Positions 1-13,100 of a stretch of 64,000 nt of DNA are shown in pieces (within the stretch, counting starts at the first letter, position 1; every line of letters begins with the position of its first letter). The position numbers and the translations under genes were made by a program. The notes under the pieces are model-generated. The model was not told the DNA's origin. It made no database searches and saw only the letters and a list, made by a program, of their open reading frames with translations. This DNA comes from Plantago ovata (taxonomy: Eukaryota > Streptophyta > Magnoliopsida > Lamiales > Plantaginaceae): positions 97,968,365 to 98,032,364 of the forward strand of contig CM051455.1 of assembly GCA_028274465.1 (NCBI GenBank), written 5' to 3'.

Positions 1-2143
1 ATAGAGTTTACAACAAAAAGGCACAAAAGATTGAAGAATCTGTGCATGTTGTATTCTACGAAAAGTCACAAGGTATGCCTGCTGATGAAGAAATATCAGA
101 ATGTATGAAAAAGCTAATCATACATGAGCAAAGAACTGAATCTGATGCTAGGCAAATCAAGTCAATTGAACTAAATGATGATTCTGACAATGACTCTCCT
201 CTCCAGAGTTATGACAAGATAAATATAGTTCACGACAAAGAATTTCCAGCAAAAGATGCGGTTGCTTCGGAAGTTGCTGAAATTACGCAATCTCCAGTGC
301 CTGCTGATGAAATACCTTAATCCAGCAATGCTGAACAAGCAGTTGCTGACGAACAAATCTCAGCAGAGACACAAATTCCCAGTAATACTGAACAAGTACA
401 TACTGAAGAGTCACATGCTGATGAGCAAACATATCCTGATCCAACAAACAGGAAACCTGTTAATAAATGGATTAGAGATCATCCCTCTACGGATATGATT
501 GGTGATATTAATAAACGCCAAGTGACTAGATCCAAAGCTACTCACGGACTTGCTGAAGAAGCAACTGTCGTAGAAGTAGAATCTTTATTCTCTTGCTTTG
601 TTTCAGAAATTGAACCTAAAACCATAGAAGAAGCTTTGAAGCATTCTGAATGGATAAAGGCAATGCAAGAAGAATTAGATCAATTTGAAAGAAACAAAGT
701 CTGGAAACTTGTGCCACTTGCTGAAAATAAGAAAGCTATTGGTACAAAGTGGGTGTTCAGAAACAAGCTGAGCGAGTCTGGTGAAGTAACAAGAAACAAA
801 GCACGCTTAGTTGCTCAAGGTTACTGTCAGACTGAAGGATTGGACTATGATGAGTCTTATGCTCCAGTTGCAAGATTGGATGCAATTAGGCTTTTCTTGG
901 CCTTTGCTGCTCACAATGACTTCATTGTTTACCAAATGGATGTTAAAAGTGCATTCTTAAATGGTGAACTTGTTGAAGAAGTCTACCTAGAACAACCCCC
1001 TGGCTTTGAACTTCCCTGAGAAACCAAGATGGTATATAAGCTTCAGAAAGCTGTATATGGTCTAAAGCAAGCACCAAGAGCATGGTATGATACCTTGGCT
1101 AGTTCTTGCTGGAAAATGGTTTCAAGAAAGGTGAAGTTGACAAAACTTTATTTACCATGAACCATGATGGTAAATTAATCTTAGTTCAAATTTATGTGGA
1201 TGACATCATTTTTGGATCTAAGGACAAGCAACTTTGTGATGATTTTGCCAAACTCATGACTAATAAGTTTGAAATGAGTATGATGGGAAAATTGAATTAT
1301 TTCCTAGGGTTGCAAGTCAAGCAACTCAAAGATGGAATATTCATAAATCAAGCAAAGTATGCGAAAGAAATGCTCATAAAGTTTAAGATCAAAGAGGATG
1401 AGAAACCTGAAAAGATCCCTATGAGTGTTGGTACCAAATTGGGCTATACTAAAGAGGACAAAAGTGTTGAAGAACACAAGTATAGGAAGCTCATTGGTTC
1501 CTTGTTGTATCTAACAGCAGGTAGACCTGACATTCAGTATGCTGATTGTGTGTGTGCAAGATTCCAATCTGATCCAAGAGAATCACACTACAAAAAGGCA
1601 ATTAAAATACTGAAATATGTTAAAGGTACAATCAATGTTGGATTATGGTATCCTAAGGATTCTGGACTTGAATTGGTTGGCTATTCTGATGCTGATCATG
1701 GTGGATCAACTCTTGATAGAAAAAGTACCTCTGGAACTTGTCGGTTTTTGGGTACTAGATTAATATCATGGTTCAGCAAGAAGCAAACGTGTGTCGCCAA
1801 TTCATCTACTGAATCTGAATACATTGCAGCTGGTTGTTGCACAGCTCAAATCCTATGGATTCAGCAACAATTAAGAGATTATGGTATTTCTGCAAAGAAA
1901 ACACCAATCTTTTGTGATAATACAAATGCTATTGCAATTACGCAAAATCCTAAGTTTCACTCTAGGACCAAGCACATTGATATTAGACATTATTTCATTA
2001 GAGATCATGTGGAAAAAGGTGATATTGAGGTTGTGAAAGTAGGTACTGAAGATCAGCTTGCTGACATCTTTACCAAGCCCCTACCGGATAATAGGTTCGC
2101 AATGCTAAGGTATAACCTTGGATTGATTGAACTACCTCAATAA
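1..2143 (+). pseudogene. copia pol: integrase tail, RT, RNase H (copy a)
   Basis: 3' part of a Ty1/copia polyprotein, which in the family copies element RNA into DNA inside the virus-like particle. The first ~320 bases read as the integrase C-terminal tail and linker. RT follows, with the conserved [22 protein letters not shown] and QPPGFE blocks and the catalytic YVDD near 1193-1204. RNase H has the SDADHGG, SSTESEYIA, CDNTNAI and ADIFTKPL motifs. The ending (NLGLIEL) is typical of copia pol. It looks broken only about once or twice. Nothing suggests a host function. Confidence 0.9.
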
Positions 2144-2153
2144 AGGATACACT

Positions 2154-2518
2154 TGGCAGAATGCTGAAACAGGTATTCAGCAAGCCAAAGTATTCCTGTC
2201 CAAAAGATCAAGTCACTGATTTCTTCTAAGAAATGATAAGTCACAACATGATTGCTGAAACAGGCATTCAGCAAGTAATTCCTTCAAAACAGGTATTTGT
2301 TAGGAAACTTGACCATTTGCTGAGACAGGCACTCAGTAAGTGAAAGAACTTAAGGATTGCTGAGACGGGTACTCAGACAATCAAAAGATACTGAAACAGG
2401 CATTCAAGTATCAATGGAATTTTCTGAGACGGGAACTCAGAAAAAGAGCAAAAACTCATCTCTCGGATTTTACCAAAGGATGTCTCAAGTGAAAAGAATT
2501 TACTGATAAGGGAATCAG
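2154..2518 (+). repeat. array of eight hairpins with a shared loop (copy a)
   Basis: Noncoding spacer directly after the pol stop. Eight inverted repeats are centred near 2172, 2263, 2292, 2328, 2368, 2399, 2432 and 2510. Loops follow ACRGGNA (ACAGGCA, ACAGGTA, ACGGGTA, ACGGGAA; AAGGGA in the last). Stems vary but remain paired: GCTGAA/TTCAGC, GCTGAG/CTCAGT, TTCTGAG/CTCAGAA, CTGAT/ATCAG. Most extend by a further 2-4 pairs that differ from hairpin to hairpin. No reading frame explains the pattern. It could be a structured RNA region or an amplified binding site. Confidence 0.8.
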
Positions 2519-2557
2519 AAATGTCTTTTAAACTAAGAAAATATGAGATATCTAAGT

Positions 2558-2569
2558 AAGGGGGAACTT
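2558..2569 (+). other. internal polypurine-tract-like copy
   Basis: The string AAGGGGGAACTT shares its GGGGGAACTT core with the tract directly before the 3' LTR (15721-15730). Members of the SIRE lineage are known to carry extra PPT-like copies. Here it closes the hairpin array and could serve as a secondary plus-strand priming site. Function is inferred from sequence only. Confidence 0.45.
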
Positions 2570-2779
2570 TCAGCAAGAATCCAGATTGTTAATTCAAACT
2601 CGCTGAAAAGATTCTTGTCTATTTCAGCAAGCAATCTATCCCTTATAACTCGGTAAAATCAATTTGTGACGTTAAGCTGGCACAGATAAACTCGCAATAA
2701 TCATGACATGAAATTCAATCGTGGCCATTGATTAAAAGGAGTTATTAATCTAACGGCTAACATAACAAAGAGAGAGAGA

Positions 2780-3042
2780 GTGCTCTGACGGTTTTAGTTA
2801 GTGGGCCACTACGCATTCAATGCAAAGGCTCCACTATCTCCAGTGTTTCTCTGTTTTACCCTTGCTGAGAGCTCAAATCGATTGAGTTTCTCACACACCA
2901 GAGACACTATATAAAGAAGGAGTTAGAGAAATGACAAAATTCTTTAATTTCCTTTCTCTGCAAATTCTAGCCTGAATCTACTGTACCTCCGGTCAAAAAG
3001 CAAACTATCTCTTTTCGTACAATCTTTCTTGCTATATAAGAA
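2780..3042 (+). promoter_or_regulatory. promoter-like region before the extra ORF (copy a)
   Basis: A TATA-type box, TATATAAA at 2908-2915, lies 128 bases before the ATG at 3043. A pyrimidine-rich stretch (around 2945-2962) lies between them, as in plant core promoters. The spacing would give a leader of roughly 100 bases. The extra ORF may therefore be expressed from its own promoter rather than by splicing from the LTR transcript. This is inference; no start site is mapped. Confidence 0.45.
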
Positions 3043-6000
3043 ATGGATCCTAAGAGACAGTCATCTAAGTCCTCAAAATCGTCAAAGGTTGACAGTGCTG
3101 AAACACGCATTGCTCCGGTAACTGCTCCGGTGACTACTCTGACCCCAGACACAACGAAAGTTGTGTTGAAAAACGACCGAATCACTGTAAAAACTATGCC
3201 TCCGTCATATCTTGACACTACAAAGTGTGAGATGTTGATGCAATGGGGAGGGTTTGCAAAAGAAAAGTACATTAGGTACTTTTATGAACAAGAACTTGAT
3301 GACCAAAATGAAGAGGCGCTTGAGTTCATCAAGCAGCAAGGCCTCATGAACTTTATCTCTGCTCGCACTAAGCAAGTGAGCATGATTGATACTATGGAAT
3401 TCTACAACAATGCAGAAATCCAGTCCCTTACAGACAGTAATGGAGTCACTGAAAAAGTGATTCTTACTTATGTTCAGAACACGCAAATCGTCCTGAAATG
3501 GACTGATTTAGCGGATATTTTTCAGATTCCAACCACTGGAACTGAAGATGATGTCACTGCTTCTGACGAAGAAATTGAAGCTTTCTACAGTGACGTCAGA
3601 AATGCAAAAATGAAGAAAGGCGAGATAGCTCCCGTGACTTGGACAAAGCACGTTAAGAGAAAGCATCTCTGCCATTCACTTGGTCTAGTAGCTCTGCTAC
3701 TGATAAAAGTTCTTGACTCCCAAGTTGGAGGAATTGACCAAGTAGTCCTGAGAAGATGGCCATTGCTGATGCATATCTATGAAAATATATCGGAACTTAA
3801 CTGGGCTAAGTACATTTTCAACAGGCTTGTTGATTGTGTTACTAAGTTTAAGGTAAAGGTAGAAGACAACAAGGTCTCACCTTCCTTTCCAGTTATGTAT
3901 GGAATCAAGATATGCTATATCCTTGAACATTTCAGGATTCAACTAAGAAACCCATTGCCAATCAAGAAATCTGTGTGCAATGTGGGAAGATCTTTCTACA
4001 AGCAGAATGTACCTAAGATTGCTGGAAAGAAAACCAAGAAGACAACAACTGCAAATGTTGTCAGCACAAGCCAGCAAGAAAGGTATACAACAGCTGCAGA
4101 TGTTACCACTCAGCAACTTAGAGATGAAACTACTGTTGGTGGTGGTAACACAAATGAAACTGCTGTAGAAAATCAACAAGGTACGTGTACAACACCTGTT
4201 ACTGAAAAGGCAACAATAGATGACTCTGGGAAACTGGAGAAATCTAAAAAGAAAAAGAGGAAAGCTGATGATGACACTCAGACTGCAGCGTCATCAGCAA
4301 ATCCCGTACCTAAGAGGAAACAGACAAGTAACAAAAGAAAGAAGACACTGGCTTCTCAGTCAGTCCCGAATGTCCAAGACTCCTCAGTCAATTCCCAGAC
4401 AAATGCTGAAACGCATTTGCCAGTAGATGTTGCTAAGGTAATTACTGAAGCCTATGTCAACAATGTTGAAGTGTTTGCGGAAGCCTTCAACAATCAACTT
4501 AACGTTGAAAATTCTACTGAGAATATACCACAAGGCAGTGGAAATGAAATTCCTGCCCAAGTTCCAGATATCTACATTGTAGATAATCTAGATGATCAAA
4601 CCATGGAACCAGTAAGCGACATGCTGCTGATCTGCAAAGAGCGGCACTTGATGATGCTGCTGAACAGATGGTTGCTGAACAAGCAACTCATCAAGTTGCT
4701 GAAACCCAGCTTGCTGATGGACCAGTTGCTGAAATAGCAATGGTTCCAGTTCCTGAAGTTGCTGAAACTCAAGAAGCATTATTCAAGACGCACCTCTTGA
4801 TGCTGAGAATACTGGCCCAAGTTCATCCAAGACTTCAATTGACAAAGTCCAGCTTGTACTGGAAGATTTAAGCAACAAATGGAGTTGGAGATTGAAGAAT
4901 CATCCAACAAGTCAATTGATCTCTTCATGACAAGCAGTGAGCTTAAAGGTCAAGATGCTTCTGCTCAACTTGTCAATTCAGAGACAAGGGAGATTGCTGA
5001 AACCGCACAGCTTTCTCAGTTAGAGCAAAATCAGAAGTCTGCTGAAGAAACAGTCCCAGAAGCTGAAGAAACTGTTAATGCTGAAAGGACTGAGCCACAA
5101 CCTGTCCTTCCTCAGCAGGTAGTTAATTCAACCATCAGTAAAACTTCAAATTCTGAAAATTGTTCTTTGCTAAAATTATTCTTTCTCTACAGACTTCTCA
5201 AGATGCAAGTCAGATGGTTGCTGAAGCCTCTGCACCAGAACCAACACTCCCTGCTCAGCAGGTAGTTAATAATTTTGGTATAAAAACTAAGTTTGACAGC
5301 TTAGTACTTGTGTCTAATTTTAATTTATTTCAGGATGAACAAATGGAGGATGCTACTCAAGCTCCTCATGGAATGGAAATTGTACTACATGAGCTTGCTG
5401 ACTCTCAGCAGGTAAATCATGTTTCAGATTTAAACTCTAAAACAATTCTCCAAACCAATCGTGATCTAAATAAAATTCTTTTTCAAGCTCAAAAGGAGAC
5501 CACTGAAGTGGTACTCATCACTGAAGATCAGCAAGTAAGTTCTGAAGAACTTTACTTGAACTTCAAAAGGACAACTTTGTCAAGAGTTGCTAAGTCTGTC
5601 AGCAACAGGCAAAGATACAGGAGAATGGACTTCTCGGATCTTCACCTTCATCTCTCAAATGAGAAAAGAGAACTTCACTGTTAAAGCTCGAAACATTTGT
5701 CCACTCCATCCTTCCTGTTGAAATGACATATTCTCAGCAAATGAGCTCAAATCTGATTGCTCAAATCAGAGAGAATATGAAGGCCAAATTTAAGAGTGCC
5801 TCTCCAGCTGAACAAGCTGTGATGCTCAAAGGTCTTTTGTTCTGTGGTGGCTGATCCCCACAAATTAACTGAGGAAGAGGAAGTGACAAGTGTTGCTTTG
5901 TATAAGCACGTTGAGCTAGTCATTCTGACAGATGATGAAGAAGAAGAAGAAGATGAGAACATCCCACTGATCCAGTGATGATGAAGGGAAAGATTCTAAG

Positions 6001-7467
6001 GACAAGAAAGATGACGATGATGACAATCAAGGTCCAAGTCCTGGTGCTGGTGGATTGAAGTTGACAGTTGCTGAAAATACTCAATCTGACAATCAGCAAG
6101 CTGAACAACAACAATCTCAGCAAGAATCTCAACCTCCTCCTGCTGCTGCTGAAAATCAAGCACCTGTACAAGGTGCTGATACTGAAGAAGAATACGCCAG
6201 AAAAAGGGCTGCCTTGAAAAATGGCAAAGTCCAGTTTCTGATGCCAAGGTTACTGAAGAAAACCTTGAAGATGAGGATGAAGAAGATGAAGATTACCAAC
6301 GAGCTCTACAAAATAGTCTCGTGATCCATGCAAGGCATACGCAGGATCTGGAAATTGGTGAATCTTCAAGACCAAAATCAAAGGAAGTTCCATCCCTTCC
6401 ACTTACTACTGGCGAAACTCCAGTTATTGAGTCTCAAACGTTGCCTTCAGCAACTACTCAATTAAAACTAACTACTGGCGAACTCCAGTAATTGAGCCCC
6501 AAACTCAATTGAAACAACTATCTACTGGTGAAACTCCAGTCGTTGAGTCTGAAGCGTTGCCATCAGCAACCACTCAACAAAAGGAAGTGAAGCTACTGAC
6601 AAAGGCTCAAAAGTGCTCAACTTGATGAATCTGAGGATGATGACGACTTGTCAGAAAATGAAGATGAACATCCAAGCGAGACCCAAAAGTCGTTCAGATT
6701 CCTCCTAATTACTCACTATGAAGGAGATTCATTAAGAGCCGAGGCTTTACGAAGATGATCAGTTTGCTACTGAAATTAAGGTTCACTCCTTGACACCTAA
6801 TTTAGTGCCGTTCCCAAGAGTTGAGGAGTTACTCCCAGAATTCTTCACTAAAGCAAGTCCATGATGCCTGCAAAGCTGAAGATGAGCATTTGCTTGCTGA
6901 GAGCCCACTTGACATTGGAAAAATATTGGCTACAGTGCTGAGACGCACTACAACTTTAACATAGCTCAGAAAGACATCAGTCTTTATCACAAGAGCTATG
7001 AAGAAGATGTAAGTCAAGCTCTCTTGCTGCAAAGAATGCTCTCGTCAAAGCTCAAAATTATGGATGAGAAGGCGCAAAGAGAAAAGACATGAAGAGAACA
7101 TGATGAATATTCAAAAAGAGTTAGCACAATGAAGAACTTGACCAACAAGAAATCATCATGAAGTATAACAGTCTCAACACTCTTGCTGAAAATTGCAATG
7201 AGTTTTATTCTTGCACATCACTCCGATGTTGCAATCCATGTCTAAGGGGGAAAAAGAAGACTAGAAAAAGCAATCAAACCCCCTCCTACTCCTGCCTGCT
7301 GATGCGCCACTTCCATTAGAACCTCTTGCTGAAAGAGAGCAAGTTCTAAAAGACAAGCAGAAACTGAGTTAAATTCAGATCAAGTACCAAAAAAAGAGAA
7401 AACCGCTAACTCAAGATTTCTGTCCATTGAAAAGTGAAATCACACATCTGAATGAGATGATGAAGAG
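3043..7467 (+). pseudogene. extra (env-position) ORF of the SIRE-like element, copy a
   Basis: Copy of the long ORF that follows pol. The N-terminal half is open and identical to copy b. The rest is heavily interrupted, with interruptions increasing toward the gap at 7468. This fits low-quality contig-end sequence at least as well as biological decay. Domain content is described under copy b. Do not treat it as an independent locus without read support. Confidence 0.75.
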
Positions 7468-7567
7468 NNNNNNNNNNNNNNNNNNNNNNNNNNNNNNNNN
7501 NNNNNNNNNNNNNNNNNNNNNNNNNNNNNNNNNNNNNNNNNNNNNNNNNNNNNNNNNNNNNNNNNNN
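7468..7567. other. assembly gap (100 N)
   Basis: Exactly 100 N, the usual placeholder for a gap of unknown size. Near-identical sequence lies on both sides at an offset of 7118. Confidence 0.99.
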
Positions 7568-9261
7568 AAAACAGGAAACCTGTTAATAAATGGATTAGAG
7601 ATCATCCCTCTACGGATATGATTGGCGATATTAATAAACGCAAGTGACTAGATCCAAAGCTACTCAGGACTTGCTGAAGAAGCAACTGTCGTAGAAGTAG
7701 AATCTTTATTCTCTTGCTTTGTTTCAGAAATTGAACCTAAAACCATAGAGAAGCTTTGAAGCATTCTGAATGGATAAAGGCAATGCAAGAAGAATTGGAT
7801 CAATTTGAAAGAAACAAAGTCTGGAAACTTGTGCCACTTGCTGAAAATAAGAAAGCTATTGGTACAAAGTGGGTGTTGAAAAAACTGAGCGAGTCTGTGT
7901 GAAGTAACAAGAAACAAAGCACGCTTAGTTGCTCAAGGTTACTGTCAGACTGAAGGATTGGACTATGATGAGTCTTACGCTCCAGTTGCAAGATTGGATG
8001 CAATTAGGCTTTTCTTGGCCTTTGCTGCTCACAATGACTTCATTGTTTACCAAATGGATGTTAAAAGTGCATTCTTAAATGGTGAACTTGTTGAAGAAGT
8101 CTACCTAGAACAACCCCCTGGCTTTGAACTTCCCTGAGAAACCAAGATGGTATATAAGCTTCAGAAAGCTGTATATGGTCTAAAGCAAGCACCAAGAGCA
8201 TGGTATGATACCTTGGCTAGTTCTTGCTGGAAAATGGTTTCAAGAAAGGTGAAGTTGACAAAACTTTATTTACCATGAACCATGATGGTAAATTAATCTT
8301 AGTTCAAATTTATGTGGATGACATCATTTTTGGATCTAAGGACAAGCAACTTTGTGATGATTTTGCCAAACTCATGACTAATAAGTTTGAAATGAGTATG
8401 ATGGGAAAATTGAATTATTTCCTAGGGTTGCAAGTCAAGCAACTCAAAGATGGAATATTCATAAATCAAGCAAAGTATGCGAAAGAAATGCTCATAAAGT
8501 TTAAGATCAAAGAGGATGAGAAACCTGAAAAGATCCCTATGAGTGTTGGTACCAAATTGGGCTATACTAAAGAGGACAAAAGTGTTGAAGAACACAAGTA
8601 TAGGAAGCTCATTGGTTCCTTGTTGTATCTAACAGCAGGTAGACCTGACATTCAGTATGCTGATTGTGTGTGTGCAAGATTCCAATCTGATCCAAGAGAA
8701 TCACACTACAAAAAGGCAATTAAAATACTGAAATATGTTAAAGGTACAATCAATGTTGGATTATGGTATCCTAAGGATTCTGGACTTGAATTGGTTGGCT
8801 ATTCTGATGCTGATCATGGTGGATCAACTCTTGATAGAAAAAGTACCTCTGGAACTTGTCGGTTTTTGGGTACTAGATTAATATCATGGTTCAGCAAGAA
8901 GCAAACGTGTGTCGCCAATTCATCTACTGAATCTGAATACATTGCAGCTGGTTGTTGCACAGCTCAAATCCTATGGATTCAGCAACAATTAAGAGATTAT
9001 GGTATTTCTGCAAAGAAAACACCAATCTTTTGTGATAATACAAATGCTATTGCAATTACGCAAAATCCTAAGTTTCACTCTAGGACCAAGCACATTGATA
9101 TTAGACATTATTTCATTAGAGATCATGTGGAAAAAGGTGATATTGAGGTTGTGAAAGTAGGTACTGAAGATCAGCTTGCTGACATCTTTACCAAGCCCCT
9201 ACCGGATAATAGGTTCGCAATGCTAAGGTATAACCTTGGATTGATTGAACTACCTCAATAA
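7568..9261 (+). pseudogene. copia pol: RT and RNase H (copy b)
   Basis: Same RT and RNase H as in copy a, with YVDD near 8311-8322 and RNase H ending in the ADIFTKPL region. The stretch from 8224 to the stop at 9261 encodes the same 345 residues as copy a without change. Differences from copy a concentrate in the first few hundred bases after the gap. It looks broken a few times. Confidence 0.88.
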
Positions 9262-9271
9262 AGGATACACT

Positions 9272-9636
9272 TGGCAGAATGCTGAAACAGGTATTCAGCA
9301 AGCCAAAGTATTCCTGTCCAAAAGATCAAGTCACTGATTTCTTCTAAGAAATGATAAGTCACAACATGATTGCTGAAACAGGCATTCAGCAAGTAATTCC
9401 TTCAAAACAGGTATTTGTTAGGAAACTTGACCATTTGCTGAGACAGGCACTCAGTAAGTGAAAGAACTTAAGGATTGCTGAGACGGGTACTCAGACAATC
9501 AAAAGATACTGAAACAGGCATTCAAGTATCAATGGAATTTTCTGAGACGGGAACTCAGAAAAAGAGCAAAAACTCATCTCTCGGATTTTACCAAAGGATG
9601 TCTCAAGTGAAAAGAATTTACTGATAAGGGAATCAG
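9272..9636 (+). repeat. array of eight hairpins with a shared loop (copy b)
   Basis: Same array as 2154-2518, shifted by 7118 bases. It lies between the pol stop and the promoter-like region of the extra ORF. Because copies a and b are probably one locus, their agreement does not count as independent conservation. Confidence 0.8.
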
Positions 9637-9897
9637 AAATGTCTTTTAAACTAAGAAAATATGAGATATCTAAGTAAGGGGGAACTTTCAGCAAGAATCC
9701 AGATTGTTAATTCAAACTCGCTGAAAAGATTCTTGTCTATTTCAGCAAGCAATCTATCCCTTATAACTCGGTAAAATCAATTTGTGACGTTAAGCTGGCA
9801 CAGATAAACTCGCAATAATCATGACATGAAATTCAATCGTGGCCATTGATTAAAAGGAGTTATTAATCTAACGGCTAACATAACAAAGAGAGAGAGA

Positions 9898-10160
9898 GTG
9901 CTCTGACGGTTTTAGTTAGTGGGCCACTACGCATTCAATGCAAAGGCTCCACTATCTCCAGTGTTTCTCTGTTTTACCCTTGCTGAGAGCTCAAATCGAT
10001 TGAGTTTCTCACACACCAGAGACACTATATAAAGAAGGAGTTAGAGAAATGACAAAATTCTTTAATTTCCTTTCTCTGCAAATTCTAGCCTGAATCTACT
10101 GTACCTCCGGTCAAAAAGCAAACTATCTCTTTTCGTACAATCTTTCTTGCTATATAAGAA
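9898..10160 (+). promoter_or_regulatory. promoter-like region before the extra ORF (copy b)
   Basis: TATATAAA at 10026-10033, 128 bases before the ATG at 10161, with a pyrimidine-rich stretch between. Same arrangement as copy a. Confidence 0.45.
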
Positions 10161-13100
10161 ATGGATCCTAAGAGACAGTCATCTAAGTCCTCAAAATCGT
10201 CAAAGGTTGACAGTGCTGAAACACGCATTGCTCCGGTAACTGCTCCGGTGACTACTCTGACCCCAGACACAACGAAAGTTGTGTTGAAAAACGACCGAAT
10301 CACTGTAAAAACTATGCCTCCGTCATATCTTGACACTACAAAGTGTGAGATGTTGATGCAATGGGGAGGGTTTGCAAAAGAAAAGTACATTAGGTACTTT
10401 TATGAACAAGAACTTGATGACCAAAATGAAGAGGCGCTTGAGTTCATCAAGCAGCAAGGCCTCATGAACTTTATCTCTGCTCGCACTAAGCAAGTGAGCA
10501 TGATTGATACTATGGAATTCTACAACAATGCAGAAATCCAGTCCCTTACAGACAGTAATGGAGTCACTGAAAAAGTGATTCTTACTTATGTTCAGAACAC
10601 GCAAATCGTCCTGAAATGGACTGATTTAGCGGATATTTTTCAGATTCCAACCACTGGAACTGAAGATGATGTCACTGCTTCTGACGAAGAAATTGAAGCT
10701 TTCTACAGTGACGTCAGAAATGCAAAAATGAAGAAAGGCGAGATAGCTCCCGTGACTTGGACAAAGCACGTTAAGAGAAAGCATCTCTGCCATTCACTTG
10801 GTCTAGTAGCTCTGCTACTGATAAAAGTTCTTGACTCCCAAGTTGGAGGAATTGACCAAGTAGTCCTGAGAAGATGGCCATTGCTGATGCATATCTATGA
10901 AAATATATCGGAACTTAACTGGGCTAAGTACATTTTCAACAGGCTTGTTGATTGTGTTACTAAGTTTAAGGTAAAGGTAGAAGACAACAAGGTCTCACCT
11001 TCCTTTCCAGTTATGTATGGAATCAAGATATGCTATATCCTTGAACATTTCAGGATTCAACTAAGAAACCCATTGCCAATCAAGAAATCTGTGTGCAATG
11101 TGGGAAGATCTTTCTACAAGCAGAATGTACCTAAGATTGCTGGAAAGAAAACCAAGAAGACAACAACTGCAAATGTTGTCAGCACAAGCCAGCAAGAAAG
11201 GTATACAACAGCTGCAGATGTTACCACTCAGCAACTTAGAGATGAAACTACTGTTGGTGGTGGTAACACAAATGAAACTGCTGTAGAAAATCAACAAGGT
11301 ACGTGTACAACACCTGTTACTGAAAAGGCAACAATAGATGACTCTGGGAAACTGGAGAAATCTAAAAAGAAAAAGAGGAAAGCTGATGATGACACTCAGA
11401 CTGCAGCGTCATCAGCAAATCCCGTACCTAAGAGGAAACAGACAAGTAACAAAAGAAAGAAGACACTGGCTTCTCAGTCAGTCCCGAATGTCCAAGACTC
11501 CTCAGTCAATTCCCAGACAAATGCTGAAACGCATTTGCCAGTAGATGTTGCTAAGGTAATTACTGAAGCCTATGTCAACAATGTTGAAGTGTTTGCGGAA
11601 GCCTTCAACAATCAACTTAACGTTGAAAATTCTACTGAGAATATACCACAAGGCAGTGGAAATGAAATTCCTGCCCAAGTTCCAGATATCTACATTGTAG
11701 ATAATCTAGATGATCAAACCATGGAACCAGTAAGCGACATTGCTGCTGATCTGCAAAGAGCGGCACTTGATGATGCTGCTGAACAGATGGTTGCTGAACA
11801 AGCAACTCATCAAGTTGCTGAAACCCAGCTTGCTGATGGACCAGTTGCTGAAATAGCAATGGTTCCAGTTCCTGAAGTTGCTGAAACTCAAGAAGCATTA
11901 TTCAAAGACGCACCTCTTGATGCTGAGAATACTGGCCCAAGTTCATCCAAGACTTCAATTGACAAAGTCCAGCTTGTACTGGAAGATTTAAGCAAACAAA
12001 TGGAGTTGGAGATTGAAGAATCATCCAACAAGTCAATTGATCTCTTCATGACAAGCAGTGAGCTTAAAGGTCAAGATGCTTCTGCTCAACTTGTCAATTC
12101 AGAGACAAGGGAGATTGCTGAAACCGCACAGCTTTCTCAGTTAGAGCAAAATCAGAAGTCTGCTGAAGAAACAGTCCCAGAAGCTGAAGAAACTGTTAAT
12201 GCTGAAAGGACTGAGCCACAACCTGTCCTTCCTCAGCAGGTAGTTAATTCAACCATCAGTAAAACTTCAAATTCTGAAAATTGTTCTTTTGCTAAAATTA
12301 TTCTTTCTCTACAGACTTCTCAAGATGCAAGTCAGATGGTTGCTGAAGCCTCTGCACCAGAACCAACACTCCCTGCTCAGCAGGTAGTTAATAATTTTGG
12401 TATAAAAACTAAGTTTGACAGCTTAGTACTTGTGTCTAATTTTAATTTATTTCAGGATGAACAAATGGAGGATGCTACTCAAGCTCCTCATGGAATGGAA
12501 ATTGTACTACATGAGCTTGCTGACTCTCAGCAGGTAAATCATGTTTCAGATTTAAACTCTAAAACAATTCTCCAAACCAATCGTGATCTAAATAAAATTC
12601 TTTTTCAAGCTCAAAAGGAGACCACTGAAGTGGTACTCATCACTGAAGATCAGCAAGTAAGTTCTGAAGAACTTTACTTGAACTTCAAAAGGACAACTTT
12701 GTCAAGAGTTGCTAAGTCTGTCAGCAACAGGCAAAGATACAGGAGAATGGACTTCTCGGATCTTCACCTTCATCTCTCAAATGAGAAAAAGAGAACTTCA
12801 CTGTTAAAGCTCGAAACATTTGTCCACTCCATCCTTCCTGTTGAAATGACATATTCTCAGCAAATGAGCTCAAATCTGATTGCTCAAATCAGAGAGAATA
12901 TGAAGGCCAAATTTAAGAGTGCCTCTCCAGCTGAACAAGCTGTGATGCTCAAAGGTATCTTTGTTCTTGTCGTGGCTGATCCCCACAAACTAACTGAGGA
13001 AGAGGAAGTGACAAGTGTTGCTTTGTATAAGCATGTTGAGCTAGTCATTCTAACAGATGATGAAGAAGAAGAAGAAGATGAGAACAGTCCCACTGATCCC

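Larger units (their letters stand above)
1..7467 (+). mobile_element. SIRE/Maximus-like Ty1/copia element, copy a (partial)
   Basis: Interior of a Ty1/copia element on the plus strand. It enters at the integrase tail and runs through RT, RNase H, a ~0.9-kb spacer and a long extra ORF until it stops at an assembly gap. The order pol, spacer, extra ORF is that of the SIRE/Maximus lineage. It repeats at a constant offset of 7118 bases in 7568-15449. The two copies are almost identical far from the gap and differ increasingly close to it, so this is probably a second assembly of the same locus. As an element it is broken in several places. Confidence 0.85.

Noticed and set aside
2154-2518. CRISPR-like array
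   Set aside because: Spacing is irregular, repeats are degenerate, there are no unique spacers, and the DNA is from a plant.
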